Below are positions 13,219-23,661 of a stretch of DNA of 64,000 nt, in pieces. This DNA is from Betaproteobacteria bacterium (GTDB taxonomy: Bacteria > Pseudomonadota > Gammaproteobacteria > Burkholderiales > Burkholderiaceae_C). Below the pieces are notes generated by a model, which saw only the letters and a program-made list of their open reading frames with translations, did no database searches and was not told the origin of the DNA. Position numbers and translations under genes: made by a program. The stretch lies in contig CANGHH010000005.1 in assembly GCA_947453725.1 (NCBI GenBank), positions 124,001 to 188,000 of the forward strand. The letters are read 5' to 3'. Each line of letters starts with the position of its first letter. The stretch's first letter is position 1.

Positions 13219-14736
13219 TCAGGTGGCCGCTCGGCCGGCCAGTGCCTCGACCAGATCGGCGGCCCGCAAGGGCCCGTGGCGGCCCTGGCCCCGCCAGCGC
13301 TCGGCGGCTTGGCCGTGCTGGCCGGCAGCCATCGCCGCCAGGTCGGCGGCATCGGCCTCGCGGGCTTGCGCCCACAGCCCGGCCAGCCAGCCCGCCAGCA
13401 CATCGCCGGTGCCGGCGGTGGCCAGTGCCGCATTGCCGGTCGCATTGATCCGTGGCAACTGGCCGGGCGTGGCGACCACACTGCCCGAGCCCTTGAGCAG
13501 CACCGTGGCGCCGTAGCGTTCGACGAGCCCGGCCGCCGCGCGCAGGCGGTCGCCCTGCACGGTCCTGGCGTCGACTTGGAGCAGCCGGGCTGCCTCCAGC
13601 GGATGCGGCGTCAACACGGTCGCCCAGCCGCGCGCCGAACGGGCCTGCAGTTGCCGCTGCAAGGCTGGATCGGCGGCGATGGTGTTCAGCGCGTCGGCGT
13701 CCAGCACCAGCCACCGAACATGGGCCAGCAGGGCCGGCAGGGCAGCCCTGACGGCGTCGCCCCCGCCGCAACCGCAGACCACCGTCGTCGCGGCCAGCAC
13801 CGCCGGGGCTGACTGCCACCAGGCTGCGCGGCCCATCAGTTCTGGCCGTGTCGGATCGAAAGGCGCCGTCTCGGCGTCGAGCAGGCTGCAGAACACCCGG
13901 CCGGCACCGGCCGCCAGCGCCGCGCGTGCAGCCAGCCAGGCCGCACCGACCATGCCCGGCGCACCGCCGATGACGGCCACGTCGCCAAAGCGGCCCTTGT
14001 GGCTGGCCTGCCGGCGGGCTGGCAGCGCGCCGCCACCGGTGAGCCAGGCGGTGGCGGGTCCTGCATCGATGCCCAGGGCGTCGAGCCAGACGCGTCCGGC
14101 GTGGTCGCGACCGGCGCCCGTGAAGCAGCCTGGCTTGAGCGTCAGCAGCGACAGCGTGTCGGTGCAGCGCACCGCTGCGTCGCCCAGGCAGGCGCCGCTG
14201 TCCGGGTGCAGGCCCGACGGGATGTCGACCCCCAGCGTGCTGCCGCGATGCCGGTTGATCGCGCCCATCGCCGCAGCCAGGGCGCCGGCCGGGGCCCGCG
14301 CCGCGCCCAGGCCGAGCAGGGCGTCGATCAGCAGGTCGTCTGGCGCCGCGGGCGGCAGCAGCGCGTCGGTGATGGACAAGCCGGCTGCCTGGGCCTGACG
14401 CAGGGCGGCCTGCGCATCGGCGGGGAGCCGGGCGGTGTCGGCCAGCAGGCAGACGCTGACCCGCAGCCCGGCGGCGTGCAGGTGGCGCGCCGCCACCAGG
14501 CCATCGCCGCCGTTGTTGCCCGGTCCGGCCCAGACCTGCACGGCTGGCGCATGCGGCGCCAGCGCCAGCCCCAGTCGGGCCACGGCCAGTCCTGCGCTCG
14601 CCATCAGCGGCGGCGCCGGCAGGCCCGCCGCAGCGGCTTGTTCCGCCCGCCGGGTGGCGGGGGCGTCGTGCAGGGGCCAGGGCGTGGCGCCGGCCACGAC
14701 CAGCAGCGGGGACCTCAGGGGGGCAGCAGCGCGCAT
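13219..14736 (-). CDS. nnr: Bifunctional NAD(P)H-hydrate epimerase / dehydratase
   Basis: A 505-residue two-domain metabolite-repair enzyme. The N-terminal half is a YjeF epimerase domain with [16 protein letters not shown], which interconverts R- and S-hydrates of NAD(P)H; the C-terminal half is a ribokinase-like ADP-dependent dehydratase with [21 protein letters not shown] near the end. It converges on rnr with a 31-base gap and has dadA upstream on the same strand. The start codon context is weak, and the first residues ([10 protein letters not shown]) may be longer than in relatives. Confidence 0.93.
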   Translation of the reverse strand: MRAAAPLRSPLLVVAGATPWPLHDAPATRRAEQAAAAGLPAPPLMASAGLAVARLGLALAPHAPAVQVWAGPGNNGGDGLVAARHLHAAGLRVSVCLLADTARLPADAQAALRQAQAAGLSITDALLPPAAPDDLLIDALLGLGAARAPAGALAAAMGAINRHRGSTLGVDIPSGLHPDSGACLGDAAVRCTDTLSLLTLKPGCFTGAGRDHAGRVWLDALGIDAGPATAWLTGGGALPARRQASHKGRFGDVAVIGGAPGMVGAAWLAARAALAAGAGRVFCSLLDAETAPFDPTRPELMGRAAWWQSAPAVLAATTVVCGCGGGDAVRAALPALLAHVRWLVLDADALNTIAADPALQRQLQARSARGWATVLTPHPLEAARLLQVDARTVQGDRLRAAAGLVERYGATVLLKGSGSVVATPGQLPRINATGNAALATAGTGDVLAGWLAGLWAQAREADAADLAAMAAGQHGQAAERWRGQGRHGPLRAADLVEALAGRAAT

Positions 14737-14779
14737 GCTGTCATTGTGCGGCGCGGCCCGGCCGCCAGGCAGCAGGCGC

Positions 14780-16036
14780 TCATCGCAGCCGCGCCACGCC
14801 CAGGCCGCTGACGTCGAGCGGCGCCTCGCGGCCGCTGATCTGCTCGGCCAGCACGCGCGCCGACCCGCAGGCCAGCGTCCAGCCGCTGCCCCCGTGGCCC
14901 AGGTTCAGCCAGATGCCCGGCGCGCCGCTGGCGCCCAGCACCGGCGGGCCGTCGGGCAGCATCGGCCGCGCGCCTTTCCAGTGCTGCGCGTCGCGGGTCG
15001 CTGCCGCGCCCGGAAACCAGTCGTCCAGCGTGCGGTACAGCCTGCGCAGCGGGGCAGCGCCGATGTCGTCCAGCCGGCCACCCAGTTCGGCCAGTCCCGA
15101 GACGCGGATGCGCTGGCCGAGCCGGCAGACGGCGATCTGGTGCCGATCGTCCATCACCGCCGCGCGCGGGCCAGGTGGGGGCAGGCCGTCGACGTGGCGC
15201 AGCGGTGCCGTCACCGAGTAGCCGTGCACCGCTGCCAGCGGCAGGCTCACCCCCACGCCGGACAGCAGGCGCTGGGCCTGCACGCCGGCGCAGACGACGA
15301 CCGCGTCGAAGCTGGCAGCTTCCGCGCCTGCCAACTCGACGCGCGGCGCCCGGCCCGCTGCCACCGCAAGCGCCTCGGTGTCGAAGCGGAAGCTTGCGCC
15401 CAGGCGCTGCGCCTGCGACTTCAGCAGGTGCGCGAAATGGCGGCAATTGCCGACCCCGTCCTGCGGGAAATGAATCGCCGCGTGCAGCGCCGTTGCGCGG
15501 TGCAAGCCCGGCTCCAGGCCGTGGCAGCGCGCGGCATCGACCAGTTCGTGGGCCACACCCAGATCCTGCAGCGCGGCCAGCGTGGTCTTCCGTGCCTTCA
15601 AGTCCCGTTCGCTGCGCAACAGCACCAGAAAGCCGGGCGCCTGCTCGAATTCCAGGCCCAGGTCGCGCGTCAGGCCCAGCAGACGTTCGCAGCTGAACTG
15701 CGCCAGTCGCAGCAGGGCCGCCTGGTTGGCGCGGTGCACGCGGGGCCGGCTGGCGCGCCACCAGCGCCACATCCAGGGCAGTTGCGACAGCGCATGGAGG
15801 CCGCTGAAGCGCAGCGCTGCGGGCCCCTCGAAGAGGCTGCGCATGGCTTTCCAGCCCGTCCCGGGACCAGCCCAGGGGCCGAGGCAGCCGGTCGCCAAGA
15901 CGCCGGCGTTGGCGAAGCTGGCCTCTTCGGCCACGCTGCTGCGGCGCTCGAAGACAGTGACCTCGTGGCCCAGCAGGGCCAGTTCATAAGCAGTGCTGAC
16001 GCCGACGATGCCGGCGCCGATGATGGCCACTCGCAA
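14780..16036 (-). CDS. dadA: D-amino-acid dehydrogenase (FAD oxidoreductase)
   Basis: A 418-residue FAD-dependent oxidase of the DadA/DAO family. It opens with the dinucleotide fold [23 protein letters not shown] and has the substrate-domain pattern [20 protein letters not shown]. Near the C-terminus is the second FAD contact, [19 protein letters not shown]. DadA removes the amino group from D-amino acids such as D-alanine and passes electrons to the respiratory chain; the exact substrate here is not shown by the sequence. It lies 43 bases upstream of nnr on the minus strand. Confidence 0.88.
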   Translation of the reverse strand: MRVAIIGAGIVGVSTAYELALLGHEVTVFERRSSVAEEASFANAGVLATGCLGPWAGPGTGWKAMRSLFEGPAALRFSGLHALSQLPWMWRWWRASRPRVHRANQAALLRLAQFSCERLLGLTRDLGLEFEQAPGFLVLLRSERDLKARKTTLAALQDLGVAHELVDAARCHGLEPGLHRATALHAAIHFPQDGVGNCRHFAHLLKSQAQRLGASFRFDTEALAVAAGRAPRVELAGAEAASFDAVVVCAGVQAQRLLSGVGVSLPLAAVHGYSVTAPLRHVDGLPPPGPRAAVMDDRHQIAVCRLGQRIRVSGLAELGGRLDDIGAAPLRRLYRTLDDWFPGAAATRDAQHWKGARPMLPDGPPVLGASGAPGIWLNLGHGGSGWTLACGSARVLAEQISGREAPLDVSGLGVARLR

Positions 16037-16120
16037 TTGCGGGTTCCTGTCGACGGAGGGAAGGTGGACCTGGCAGGCACCCCGGCGGTCGAGGCGGCCG
16101 CGGCGGGTCGAAGTCGCCGG

Positions 16121-16303
16121 GCGGGCGTGCTAAACTCGTTGGGTTTGCCTCAGGGTGCTTTTGCGCCAGAGGCAGATCAATCGCGAACCCGACCGTACCA
16201 AGGTGTCGCTGATCCGAAAAATCCACTCTCGAGAACTTCTCCAGAGGGCCTGTTTCGGCAGCGATCAAGCGGCGGGATTCTAGACTCAACCTTCGGAGTT
16301 TCC
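16121..16303 (+). promoter_or_regulatory. rpsB promoter and structured leader
   Basis: The 267-base gap before rpsB holds an extended -10-like TGCTAAACT at 16128-16136, but I see no good -35. A hairpin GCCTC..GGTGC TTTT GCGCC..GAGGC follows at 16147-16173, with a small internal loop. Known rpsB leaders are targets for feedback by ribosomal protein S2; a similar role here is inference only. A Shine-Dalgarno CGGAG is at 16294-16298. Confidence 0.42.
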
Positions 16304-17050
16304 ATGACTGTCTCCATGCGCGAAATGCTGGAAGCGGGTGTCCATTTCGGTCACCAAACACGCTTCTGGAACCCCAAGATGGCCCCGTACATCTACGGCC
16401 ATCGCAACAAGATCCACATCATCAACCTCGAGAAGACGCAGCCGCTCTTCGAGGACGCGATGAAGTTCATCCGCCAGTTGTCGGCCAAGCGCGGCACGAT
16501 CCTGATGATCGGCACCAAGCGCCAGGCTCGCGAAGTGATCGCGATGGAAGCCCAGCGTTGCGGCATGCCCTACGTCGACCAGCGCTGGCTGGGCGGCATG
16601 ATGACCAACTTCAAGACCGTCAAGGGTTCCTTGAAGAAGCTCAAGGACATGCAGGCGACCAAGGAAGCCGGCACCGAGATGATGATCAAGAAGGAAGGCC
16701 TGATGTTCGAGCGCGAGCTGGTCAAGCTCGAAAAGGACATCGGCGGCATCCAGGACATGACCGCGCTGCCCGACGCCATGTTCATCATCGACGTCGGTTA
16801 CCACAAGATTGCGGTCGCCGAAGCCAAGAAGCTGGGCATTCCGATCATCGGCATCGTCGATACCAACCACTCGCCGATCGGCATCGACTACGTCATCCCG
16901 GGCAACGATGACTCGGCCAAGGCCGTGGTGCTGTACGCCAAGTCGGTGGCCGACGCCGTGCTGGAAGGCCGCGCCAACGCCACCACCGATGTGGTCCAGG
17001 CCGTTTCCGCCGCCGGCGACGAGTTCGTCGAAGTCAGCGAAGAGTCCTGA
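16304..17050 (+). CDS. rpsB: 30S ribosomal protein S2
   Basis: A 248-residue ribosomal protein of the small subunit. The start [22 protein letters not shown], the segment [20 protein letters not shown] and the later [19 protein letters not shown] with TNHSP are hallmark S2 sequence. The ORF track joins it to an unrelated upstream open frame; ATG 16304, 6 bases after CGGAG, is the start. It leads the long tsf-pyrH-frr-uppS-cdsA run, from which it is partly set off by a terminator. Confidence 0.97.
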   Translation: MTVSMREMLEAGVHFGHQTRFWNPKMAPYIYGHRNKIHIINLEKTQPLFEDAMKFIRQLSAKRGTILMIGTKRQAREVIAMEAQRCGMPYVDQRWLGGMMTNFKTVKGSLKKLKDMQATKEAGTEMMIKKEGLMFERELVKLEKDIGGIQDMTALPDAMFIIDVGYHKIAVAEAKKLGIPIIGIVDTNHSPIGIDYVIPGNDDSAKAVVLYAKSVADAVLEGRANATTDVVQAVSAAGDEFVEVSEES

Positions 17051-17060
17051 TAGCCCGAGC

Positions 17061-17102
17061 ACCGGCCTGCGCGCCCCAGGGGTGTGCAGGCCGGTCTTTT
17101 TT
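17061..17102 (+). terminator. Terminator/attenuator between rpsB and tsf
   Basis: Stem ACCGGCCTGC / GCAGGCCGGT (10 bp, perfect) with a 15-base loop, then CTTTTTTG. It has the full form of an intrinsic terminator inside an otherwise co-directional run. It probably ends part of the rpsB transcripts, so S2 can be made in excess of EF-Ts and the downstream enzymes, or vice versa if tsf has its own promoter. Confidence 0.82.
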
Positions 17103-17164
17103 GTGCCCGTGCGACGACCCTGTTGACGAGTCGCGTCCGGGTTTCGAACTGAATGGAGAACACG

Positions 17165-18085
17165 ATGGCTGCAATCACTGCAAGCATGGTCGCCGAACTG
17201 CGCGCCAAGACCGACGCGCCGATGATGGAGTGCAAGAAGGCGCTGACCGAAGCCGATGGCGACGCCACGCGGGCCGAAGAAATCCTGCGCGTCAAGCTGG
17301 GCAACAAAGCCGGCAAGGCGGCCTCGCGGGTCACGGCTGAAGGTGTGGTCACCGCTGCCGTGTCGGGGTCCACCGGTGCGATGGTCGAGGTCAATTGCGA
17401 AACCGACTTCGTCACGAAGAACGATTCCTTCCTGGCCTTCGCGCAGGCTGCGGCGAACCTGCTGGCCGCCAACGACGTGGCCGACGTCGCCGCGCTGTCG
17501 GCCTTGGCGTACAGCCAGGACGGTTTCGGCCCGACGCTGGAAGATGTGCGCAAGGGCCTGATCGGCAAGATCGGCGAGAACATGTCGATCCGCCGCTTCA
17601 AGCGCTACGCGGGTGGCGGCCATCTGGCCAGCTACCTGCACGGCACCCGCATCGGCGTGTTGGTCGAGTTCACCGGTGATGAAGTCGCTGCCAAGGACGT
17701 TGCGATGCACGTGGCCGCGATGAAGCCCAAGGCGCTGGCCACCAGTGACGTGCCTGCCGACCTGATCGAAGTCGAGCGCCGCGTCGCCGCTGAAAAGGCC
17801 GCCGAAGACTCGGCCGCTGCGGTCGCCGCCGGCAAGGCTGCGCAGTCGCCCGAGATCGTCGCCCGGCGCGTCGACGGCTCGGTGCAGAAGTTCCTCAAGG
17901 AGGTCTCGCTGCTCAACCAGTCCTTCGTCAAGAACGACAAGCAGACCGTCGAGCAGATGCTGAAGGAAAAGTCCACCCAGGTGGCTGGCTTCACGCTGTA
18001 TGTGGTGGGCGAGGGCATCGAGAAGAAGGTCGACGATTTTGCGGCCGAAGTGGCGGCGCAAGTGGCCGCTGCGAAGGCGCAGTGA
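17165..18085 (+). CDS. tsf: Elongation factor Ts
   Basis: A 306-residue nucleotide-exchange factor for EF-Tu. The N-terminal UBA-like domain has [23 protein letters not shown]; the core contains [10 protein letters not shown] and, later, [13 protein letters not shown]. The ORF track starts at 17153, but ATG 17165 (MAAITASMV) follows a TGGAGAA ribosome-binding site and fits the family. Its gap to pyrH is 83 bases and contains a hairpin. Confidence 0.97.
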   Translation: MAAITASMVAELRAKTDAPMMECKKALTEADGDATRAEEILRVKLGNKAGKAASRVTAEGVVTAAVSGSTGAMVEVNCETDFVTKNDSFLAFAQAAANLLAANDVADVAALSALAYSQDGFGPTLEDVRKGLIGKIGENMSIRRFKRYAGGGHLASYLHGTRIGVLVEFTGDEVAAKDVAMHVAAMKPKALATSDVPADLIEVERRVAAEKAAEDSAAAVAAGKAAQSPEIVARRVDGSVQKFLKEVSLLNQSFVKNDKQTVEQMLKEKSTQVAGFTLYVVGEGIEKKVDDFAAEVAAQVAAAKAQ

Positions 18086-18109
18086 GCGTCTGCCAGACCC
18101 GTACCGAGG

Positions 18110-18133
18110 GTGCCCGGCCGCGTGGCTGGGCAC
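18110..18133 (+). other. Hairpin between tsf and pyrH
   Basis: Arms GTGCCCGGCC and GGCTGGGCAC pair over 10 positions with one G-T wobble around a GCGT loop. There is no T tract after it, so it is not a standard intrinsic terminator; it could slow RNA decay or polymerase. Directly downstream is TTACACTGTGTG, which includes a -10-like TACACT that might serve pyrH. Confidence 0.4.
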
Positions 18134-18168
18134 GCTTACACTGTGTGATGAACCCTGGGAGTTGATCA

Positions 18169-18879
18169 GTGCCGGCTTATAAGCGCATCTTGTTGAAGTT
18201 GTCGGGCGAGGCTCTGATGGGTGACGATGCCTACGGCATCAACCGTTCGACCATCGTCCGCATGGTGCGCGAGGTGCAGGAAGTCACCCTGCTGGGCTGC
18301 GAAGTGGCGGTGGTCATCGGCGGCGGCAACATCTTCCGCGGTGTCGCGGGTGGGTCGGTTGGCATGGACCGCGCCACGGCCGACTACATGGGCATGCTGG
18401 CGACCGTGATGAACGCGTTGGCGCTGGCCGACACCATGCGCCAGGAAGGCATGACGGCTCGCGTGATGTCGGCCATCAGCATCGAACAGGTCGTCGAGCC
18501 CTATGTGCGACCCAAAGCGCTGCAGTATCTCGAAGAAGGCAAGGTTGTCGTCTTTGCCGCGGGCACCGGCAACCCCTTCTTCACCACCGACACCGCGGCC
18601 GCCTTGCGCGGCGCCGAGATCGGTGCCGAGATCGTGCTCAAGGCGACCAAGGTTGACGGCGTCTATTCGTCCGATCCCAACAAGGACCCTTCGGCCACGC
18701 GTTACGACAGCATCAGTTTCGACGAAGCCATCGCCAGGCACCTGCAGGTGATGGACGCAACCGCTTTCGCGCTGTGCCGCGACCAGAATCTGCCGATCAA
18801 GGTGTTCAGCATCTTCAAGCCCGGCGCGCTCAAGCGCGTGGTGATGGGTGAAGACGAGGGTACCCTGGTTCACGTTTGA
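18169..18879 (+). CDS. pyrH: UMP kinase
   Basis: A 236-residue bacterial-type UMP kinase of the amino-acid kinase fold, which makes UDP for nucleic acid and cell-wall precursors. The N-terminal [15 protein letters not shown] is the phosphate-binding strand and loop; [11 protein letters not shown] and [16 protein letters not shown] follow in the usual places. The start is GTG with GGGAGT upstream. frr begins 15 bases after the stop. Confidence 0.96.
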   Translation: MPAYKRILLKLSGEALMGDDAYGINRSTIVRMVREVQEVTLLGCEVAVVIGGGNIFRGVAGGSVGMDRATADYMGMLATVMNALALADTMRQEGMTARVMSAISIEQVVEPYVRPKALQYLEEGKVVVFAAGTGNPFFTTDTAAALRGAEIGAEIVLKATKVDGVYSSDPNKDPSATRYDSISFDEAIARHLQVMDATAFALCRDQNLPIKVFSIFKPGALKRVVMGEDEGTLVHV

Positions 18880-18894
18880 GGAGAGCCTTGCGCC

Positions 18895-19455
18895 ATGTCC
18901 CTACCTGAGATCAAGAAGACCGCCGAGCAGAAGATGGCCAAGTCCATCGAGTCCTTCAAGGGCGAACTGCACAAGATCCGTACCGGGCGCGCCCACCCGG
19001 GCCTGCTCGATCAGGTTCACGTCGATTACTACGGTTCGATGGTGCCGATCAGCCAGGTCGCCAACGTCACCTTGCTGGACGCCCGCACGATCAGCGTCCA
19101 GGCTTGGGAAAAGGCGATGGCGCCGAAGATCGAGCGCGCCATCCGCGAATCGGATCTCGGCCTGAACCCCTCGTCCCAAGGCGAACTGCTGCGCGTGCCG
19201 ATGCCCGGCCTGACCGAAGAGCGGCGCAAGGAACTGACCAAGGTGGTCCGCAATGCCGGCGAAGACGCCAAGATCGCGGTGCGCAGCGTGCGCCGCGAGG
19301 CCAACGAGCACCTGAAGAAGATGCTCAAGGACAAGACGGCCAGCGAAGACGACGAGCGCCGCGCGCAGGACGAAGTGCAGCGCCTGACCGACCGCACGAT
19401 TGCCGAGATCGACAGGCTGGTGCAGGGCAAGGAAGCGGAAGTGATGGCGGTTTGA
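18895..19455 (+). CDS. frr: Ribosome recycling factor
   Basis: A 186-residue factor which, with EF-G, splits post-termination ribosomes. Typical segments are [22 protein letters not shown] near residue 30 and [16 protein letters not shown] with [17 protein letters not shown] in the helical half. An AGGAG-like site lies before the ATG. The stop overlaps a possible TTG start of uppS, consistent with translational coupling. Confidence 0.97.
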   Translation: MSLPEIKKTAEQKMAKSIESFKGELHKIRTGRAHPGLLDQVHVDYYGSMVPISQVANVTLLDARTISVQAWEKAMAPKIERAIRESDLGLNPSSQGELLRVPMPGLTEERRKELTKVVRNAGEDAKIAVRSVRREANEHLKKMLKDKTASEDDERRAQDEVQRLTDRTIAEIDRLVQGKEAEVMAV

Positions 19456-19463
19456 TCGCGCCC

Positions 19464-20252
19464 GTGAACCGCCCCGTGCCGGCCGTCGAAGAGACCGAAA
19501 CCTCGCGGCAGGGCGCCCCTGCCATCGGTGATCGGCCGCTGGTGCCGCGGCATGTGGCGGTGGTCATGGACGGCAACGGCCGCTGGGCGCGCCAGCGCTT
19601 CATGCCCCGCTTCTTTGGCCATAAGCAGGGTGTCGATGCGCTGGTGCGTGCCGTCAATGCCTTTGCCGACCGCGGTGTCGAGTACCTGACCGTCTTCGCT
19701 TTCTCGTCCGAGAACTGGAAGCGGCCCAGTGAGGAAGTTTCGGGCCTGATGAGCCTGGTCCTGGTGGCCGTGTCGAAGTACCTGACCAAGCTGGCGGGCG
19801 ACGGCGTTCGCATCCGCATCGTCGGCGATCGCTCGGCCGTGTCGGACAAGCTGCGCCAAGCCTGGGAACATGCCGAGGCCCTGACCGAGAACAACACCCG
19901 CATCACGCTGGCCGTGGCCTTCAATTACGGCGGCCGCTGGGATGTGGTGCAGGCCTGCCGCACCGCGATGGCCCAGGGCCTGCGTCCCGATGAGTTGGAC
20001 GAAAGCTGGCTGTCTCGCCACATGGCGCTGTCTTTCGCGCCTGACCCGGACCTCTTCATCCGCACGGGCGGCGAAATGCGCATCAGCAACTTCCTGCTCT
20101 GGCAGGCGGCTTATTCCGAGCTCTTCTTCACCGAGTGTCTGTGGCCCGACTTCGGTGCGGCCGAAATCGACGCGGCGATGGAGGCCTACGCCCAGCGTGA
20201 CCGCCGCTACGGCAGCATCCGTCCGCAAGCGGTGGTGCCCGAGGGCACTTGA
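19464..20252 (+). CDS. uppS: Undecaprenyl diphosphate synthase
   Basis: A cis-prenyltransferase (262 residues from this start) that makes the C55 carrier lipid for peptidoglycan. Signature pieces are VVMDGNGRWARQR, TVFAFSSENWKRP and RTGGEMRISNFLLWQAAYSELFF. Several starts are possible: TTG 19452 (overlapping the frr stop), GTG 19464 and GTG 19476; none has a strong ribosome-binding site, so the first residues are uncertain. cdsA begins 1 base after the stop. Confidence 0.93.
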   Translation: MNRPVPAVEETETSRQGAPAIGDRPLVPRHVAVVMDGNGRWARQRFMPRFFGHKQGVDALVRAVNAFADRGVEYLTVFAFSSENWKRPSEEVSGLMSLVLVAVSKYLTKLAGDGVRIRIVGDRSAVSDKLRQAWEHAEALTENNTRITLAVAFNYGGRWDVVQACRTAMAQGLRPDELDESWLSRHMALSFAPDPDLFIRTGGEMRISNFLLWQAAYSELFFTECLWPDFGAAEIDAAMEAYAQRDRRYGSIRPQAVVPEGT

Positions 20253-20253
20253 G

Positions 20254-21102
20254 ATGCTGCGTCAGCGCATCGTCACCGCCCTGGTCCTGGTTGCGGTCTT
20301 GCTGGCGACGCTGATGTCCGCCAGCCGCTGGCCGTTTGCGCTGTTGACGCTGACCTTGATGGCCGCCGGCGGCTGGGAATGGGCGCGCTTGAACCAGGCT
20401 CAGCCGGCCGCCTCGCTGGCCATGGGCGCGCTGGTTGCGCTGGCCGGCCTGCTGTCGCTGCGGGCCGGTTGGGTCGACCATGCGCCGCCTGCGCTGTGGC
20501 TGGCCGCCACCGCCATCTGGGTCGCCGGTGGCGCGCTGGCCCTGCGGCGTGGTACCGACAGCTGGAAGCACTTGCCGCGGCTTGGGCGCCTGGCGCTGGG
20601 GCTGATCGCCATCTGGCTGGCGTGGCTGGCCATCGCCCACGCCCGCACCATCGGCATCAATTTCATGCTCTCGGTGCTGTGCCTGGTGTGGATGGCCGAC
20701 GTCGCGGCCTACTTCGGCGGCAAGGCCTGGGGCCGCCGCAAGCTGGCGCCGTCCATCAGCCCCGGCAAGAGCTGGGAGGGCGTCTGGACGGGCATGGCCG
20801 GCGTCTTGCTGCTGTCGCTGTTCTGGGTCTGGCTGGACAGCCACGCGGCGGTCGACGGCCCCAGCCTCTACACCCGGCTGAACAGCACTTGGGGAACGAC
20901 GGCGATGGCACCAGCCCTGCTGGCGCTGTCCGGCCTGAGCGTCGTCGGCGACCTGATCGAATCGCTGGTCAAGCGTGCCGCCGGCGCCAAGGACAGCAGC
21001 CGACTGCTGCCCGGCCACGGTGGCGTGCTCGACCGGGTCGACGCCCTGTTGCCCGTTTTGCCAGCCGCGCTGGCGCTGATCGCCTGGAAGATTTCGCCAT
21101 GA
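20254..21102 (+). CDS. cdsA: Phosphatidate cytidylyltransferase
   Basis: A 282-residue polytopic enzyme that makes CDP-diacylglycerol from phosphatidic acid and CTP. It has about eight hydrophobic segments and the family signature near the C-terminus, [18 protein letters not shown], with [28 protein letters not shown] before it. ATG 20254 overlaps nothing and follows the uppS stop; the longer ORF in the track runs back through uppS in another frame. Its stop overlaps the dxr ATG (ATGA). Confidence 0.95.
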   Translation: MLRQRIVTALVLVAVLLATLMSASRWPFALLTLTLMAAGGWEWARLNQAQPAASLAMGALVALAGLLSLRAGWVDHAPPALWLAATAIWVAGGALALRRGTDSWKHLPRLGRLALGLIAIWLAWLAIAHARTIGINFMLSVLCLVWMADVAAYFGGKAWGRRKLAPSISPGKSWEGVWTGMAGVLLLSLFWVWLDSHAAVDGPSLYTRLNSTWGTTAMAPALLALSGLSVVGDLIESLVKRAAGAKDSSRLLPGHGGVLDRVDALLPVLPAALALIAWKISP

Positions 21103-22289
21103 CCGCCGTCCAACGACTGGCCATCCTCGGCTCGACCGGTTCGGTCGGCGGCAGCACGCTGGATGTCGTGGCCCGCCACCCCGAGCGCTTCGAGGTCGTC
21201 GGCCTGACCGCTTACCAGCGCACCGATGTGCTGATCGATCAGTGCCGCCGCTTCAAGCCGCGACGCGTGGTCCTGCCCGATGCCGCCCGTGCCGCCACGG
21301 TGCGTTCGGCGCTGGCCGGACTGGGCCTGCGCACCGAGGTCCACAGTGGCGCGCAGGCGCTGTGCGATCTGGCTGCGGCCGATGACGTGGACAGCGTGAT
21401 GGCCGCCATCGTCGGCGCCGCCGGCCTGCCGCCCTGCATGGCGGCGGCGCGTGCCGGCAAGCGCCTGTTGCTGGCCAACAAGGAAGCGCTGGTCGTCGGC
21501 GGTGCGCTCTTCATGCGCGCGGTCCAGGACGGCGGTGCCACGCTGCTGCCCATCGACAGCGAACATTCGGCCATCTTCCAGTGCCTGCCCGAAGACAGCC
21601 GCAGCTGGGGCGCACGCATCGACCGCATCGTGCTGACGGCCAGCGGCGGCCCCTTCCGCCAGCGCGAGCCGGACACGTTGCACGGCGTCACACCTGAACA
21701 GGCGGTGGCCCATCCAAACTGGGTGATGGGCCGCAAGATCTCGGTGGACTCGGCCACCATGATGAACAAGGCGCTCGAAGTCATCGAAGCGCGCTGGTTG
21801 TTCAACCTGACCCCCGATCAAATCAAGGTCGTGATCCATCCCCAAAGCATCATCCATTCGATGGTCGTCTGCCGCGACGGCTCGGTGCTGGCCCAACTGG
21901 GCACGCCGGACATGAAGGTGCCGATTGCCTACGGGCTCTCGTTTCCCGAGCGCATCGAATCCGGTGCGCCGCGGCTGGATTTCCTGGCCCTGCAGGCCCT
22001 CAGCTTCGAGCCGCCAGACCCGCGTCGCTTTCCCGGGCTGCAGCTGGCCTGGGACGCGCTGGCTGCACCCGCCGGCACGACTGCTGTACTCAACGCCGCC
22101 AACGAAGTCGCGGTGGCCGCCTTCCTCGATCGCCGCATCGGCTTCATGGACATCCACCGCGTCAACCTGCGCACCCTCGAAGCCCTGGAGCCCCGCCTGT
22201 CAAGCGACCACACCCTGGACGACCTGATCGATCTGGATCAGCGTTCACGCGCCGCCGCGCAGCGTGCTTTGACGGGACTCGCCGCGTGA
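21099..22289 (+). CDS. dxr: 1-deoxy-D-xylulose 5-phosphate reductoisomerase
   Basis: A 396-residue NADPH enzyme that makes 2-C-methyl-D-erythritol 4-phosphate in the MEP isoprenoid route, which feeds uppS just upstream. The NADPH fold [18 protein letters not shown] opens the protein; [25 protein letters not shown] and [21 protein letters not shown] supply the metal and substrate residues. The ATG overlaps the cdsA stop and the last codons overlap the rseP GTG start. Confidence 0.96.
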   Translation: MTAVQRLAILGSTGSVGGSTLDVVARHPERFEVVGLTAYQRTDVLIDQCRRFKPRRVVLPDAARAATVRSALAGLGLRTEVHSGAQALCDLAAADDVDSVMAAIVGAAGLPPCMAAARAGKRLLLANKEALVVGGALFMRAVQDGGATLLPIDSEHSAIFQCLPEDSRSWGARIDRIVLTASGGPFRQREPDTLHGVTPEQAVAHPNWVMGRKISVDSATMMNKALEVIEARWLFNLTPDQIKVVIHPQSIIHSMVVCRDGSVLAQLGTPDMKVPIAYGLSFPERIESGAPRLDFLALQALSFEPPDPRRFPGLQLAWDALAAPAGTTAVLNAANEVAVAAFLDRRIGFMDIHRVNLRTLEALEPRLSSDHTLDDLIDLDQRSRAAAQRALTGLAA

Positions 22290-23656
22290 TCACCACGGTG
22301 CTGGCCTTCCTGTTCACGCTCGGCGTGCTGGTCGTGATCCACGAGTACGGCCATTACCGCGTGGCCGTGGCCTGTGGCGTCAAGGTGCTGCGCTTTTCCG
22401 TCGGCTTCGGCCGTGTGCTGTGGCGCCGCCAGAGCGCCCCCGACGCCACCGAGTTCGTCGTCTGTGCCCTGCCGCTGGGCGGCTATGTGCGCATGCTCGA
22501 CGAGCGCGAAGGCGAGGTCGCGCCGGCCGACCTGGACCGCACCTTCAACCGCAAGCCGCTGCTCAGCCGCGCCGCCATCGTGGCCGCGGGCCCGGTCGCC
22601 AACCTGCTGCTGGCGGTGGTGCTCTACGCCGCTGCGCACTGGATCGGCATCGCCGAACCGCAGGCCGTGCTCGGCGCGCCGGTGGCCGGCAGCCTGGCCG
22701 AGCGCGCCGGTCTGCGCAGCGGCGATTGGGTCAAGGCCGTCGCCGGCACGCCCGAAGAATGGCAGGACGTGCAGTCGCTGGTGGACCTGCGCTGGCAGGT
22801 CACGCAGGCCGCGCTGCAGGGCCGCAGCCTGCAACTGCAAGTGACCGACCGCGACGGCCGCGCCGCTCGAACGCTGATGCTGGACCTGTCCGGCCTCGGG
22901 GGCGCCGAGGTCGACGCCGCGCTGGCGCGCAAGATCGGCCTGGGCGGCGCCTACAGCGAACCGGTGCTGGGCGAGGTCAAGGCCGGCGGCCCCGCCGCCC
23001 AGGCCGGTCTGCTCAAGGGCGACCGCGTGCGCAGCGTCGACGGCAGTGCCGTGGCCGACGCGCAAACGCTGCGCGAACGCATCCGCGCCAGCGTCAGGGA
23101 CGGCAAGGCCGCGCCGCAGCAGTGGCTGGTCGAGCGCGCCGGCCGCAGCCTGCAGATCGATATCACCGCCCGCGTTCAGCGCGACGGCGAAGCCACGGTC
23201 GGCCGCATCGACGCCTTCGTCGGCGAACCGCCGGCCATGGTGACTGTGCGCCACGGCCCGATCGAAGGCCTGCAGCAGGGCTTGATCCGCACCTGGGATG
23301 TCTCGGCGCTGACGGTGAAGATGATGGGCCGCATGCTGGTCGGGCAGGCCTCGCTGAAGAACCTCAGCGGCCCGCTGACGATTGCCGACTACGCCGGGCA
23401 ATCGGTGGCGCAAGGGCTGCCGTATTACCTGGGCTTCCTGGCACTGGTCAGCGTCAGCCTCGGTGTGCTCAACCTGCTGCCCTTGCCGATGCTCGATGGC
23501 GGCCACTTGATGTATTACATTTTCGAGGGCGCAACCGGCCGCCCGGTCTCCGACCTCTGGCTCGCTCGCCTGCAACGCGGCGGCATCGCGGTGTTGCTGA
23601 CGATGATGTCGGTCGCCCTGTTCAACGACCTAGCCCGCCTCCTGGGCCTGAACTGA
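22286..23656 (+). CDS. rseP: Site-2 intramembrane zinc metalloprotease RseP
   Basis: A 456-residue membrane protease that cuts anti-sigma factors and leftover signal peptides. The zinc motif HEYGH sits in the first membrane span at about residues 19-23; two PDZ domains follow in the periplasm (for example [18 protein letters not shown] and [16 protein letters not shown]); the second metal site [13 protein letters not shown] lies near the C-terminus. The GTG start overlaps the dxr stop. The bamA start is 5 bases after its stop. Confidence 0.95.
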   Translation: MITTVLAFLFTLGVLVVIHEYGHYRVAVACGVKVLRFSVGFGRVLWRRQSAPDATEFVVCALPLGGYVRMLDEREGEVAPADLDRTFNRKPLLSRAAIVAAGPVANLLLAVVLYAAAHWIGIAEPQAVLGAPVAGSLAERAGLRSGDWVKAVAGTPEEWQDVQSLVDLRWQVTQAALQGRSLQLQVTDRDGRAARTLMLDLSGLGGAEVDAALARKIGLGGAYSEPVLGEVKAGGPAAQAGLLKGDRVRSVDGSAVADAQTLRERIRASVRDGKAAPQQWLVERAGRSLQIDITARVQRDGEATVGRIDAFVGEPPAMVTVRHGPIEGLQQGLIRTWDVSALTVKMMGRMLVGQASLKNLSGPLTIADYAGQSVAQGLPYYLGFLALVSVSLGVLNLLPLPMLDGGHLMYYIFEGATGRPVSDLWLARLQRGGIAVLLTMMSVALFNDLARLLGLN

Positions 23657-23661
23657 ATCCC

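Noticed and set aside
11301-13481. 726-aa minus-strand ORF opposite rnr
   Set aside because: Antisense shadow of rnr that also runs into the end of nnr in another frame.
14435-16303. Long plus-strand extension before rpsB
   Set aside because: It reads the antisense of nnr and dadA; rpsB begins at 16304 with its own ribosome-binding site.
16286-18133. 615-aa minus-strand ORF opposite rpsB-tsf
   Set aside because: Covers two certain genes and their terminator; shadow composition.
22420-23661. N-terminal extension of the bamA ORF through rseP (1185-aa ORF in the track)
   Set aside because: The extension is an Arg/Ala/Pro-rich out-of-frame reading of rseP; the bamA signal peptide begins at ATG 23662.
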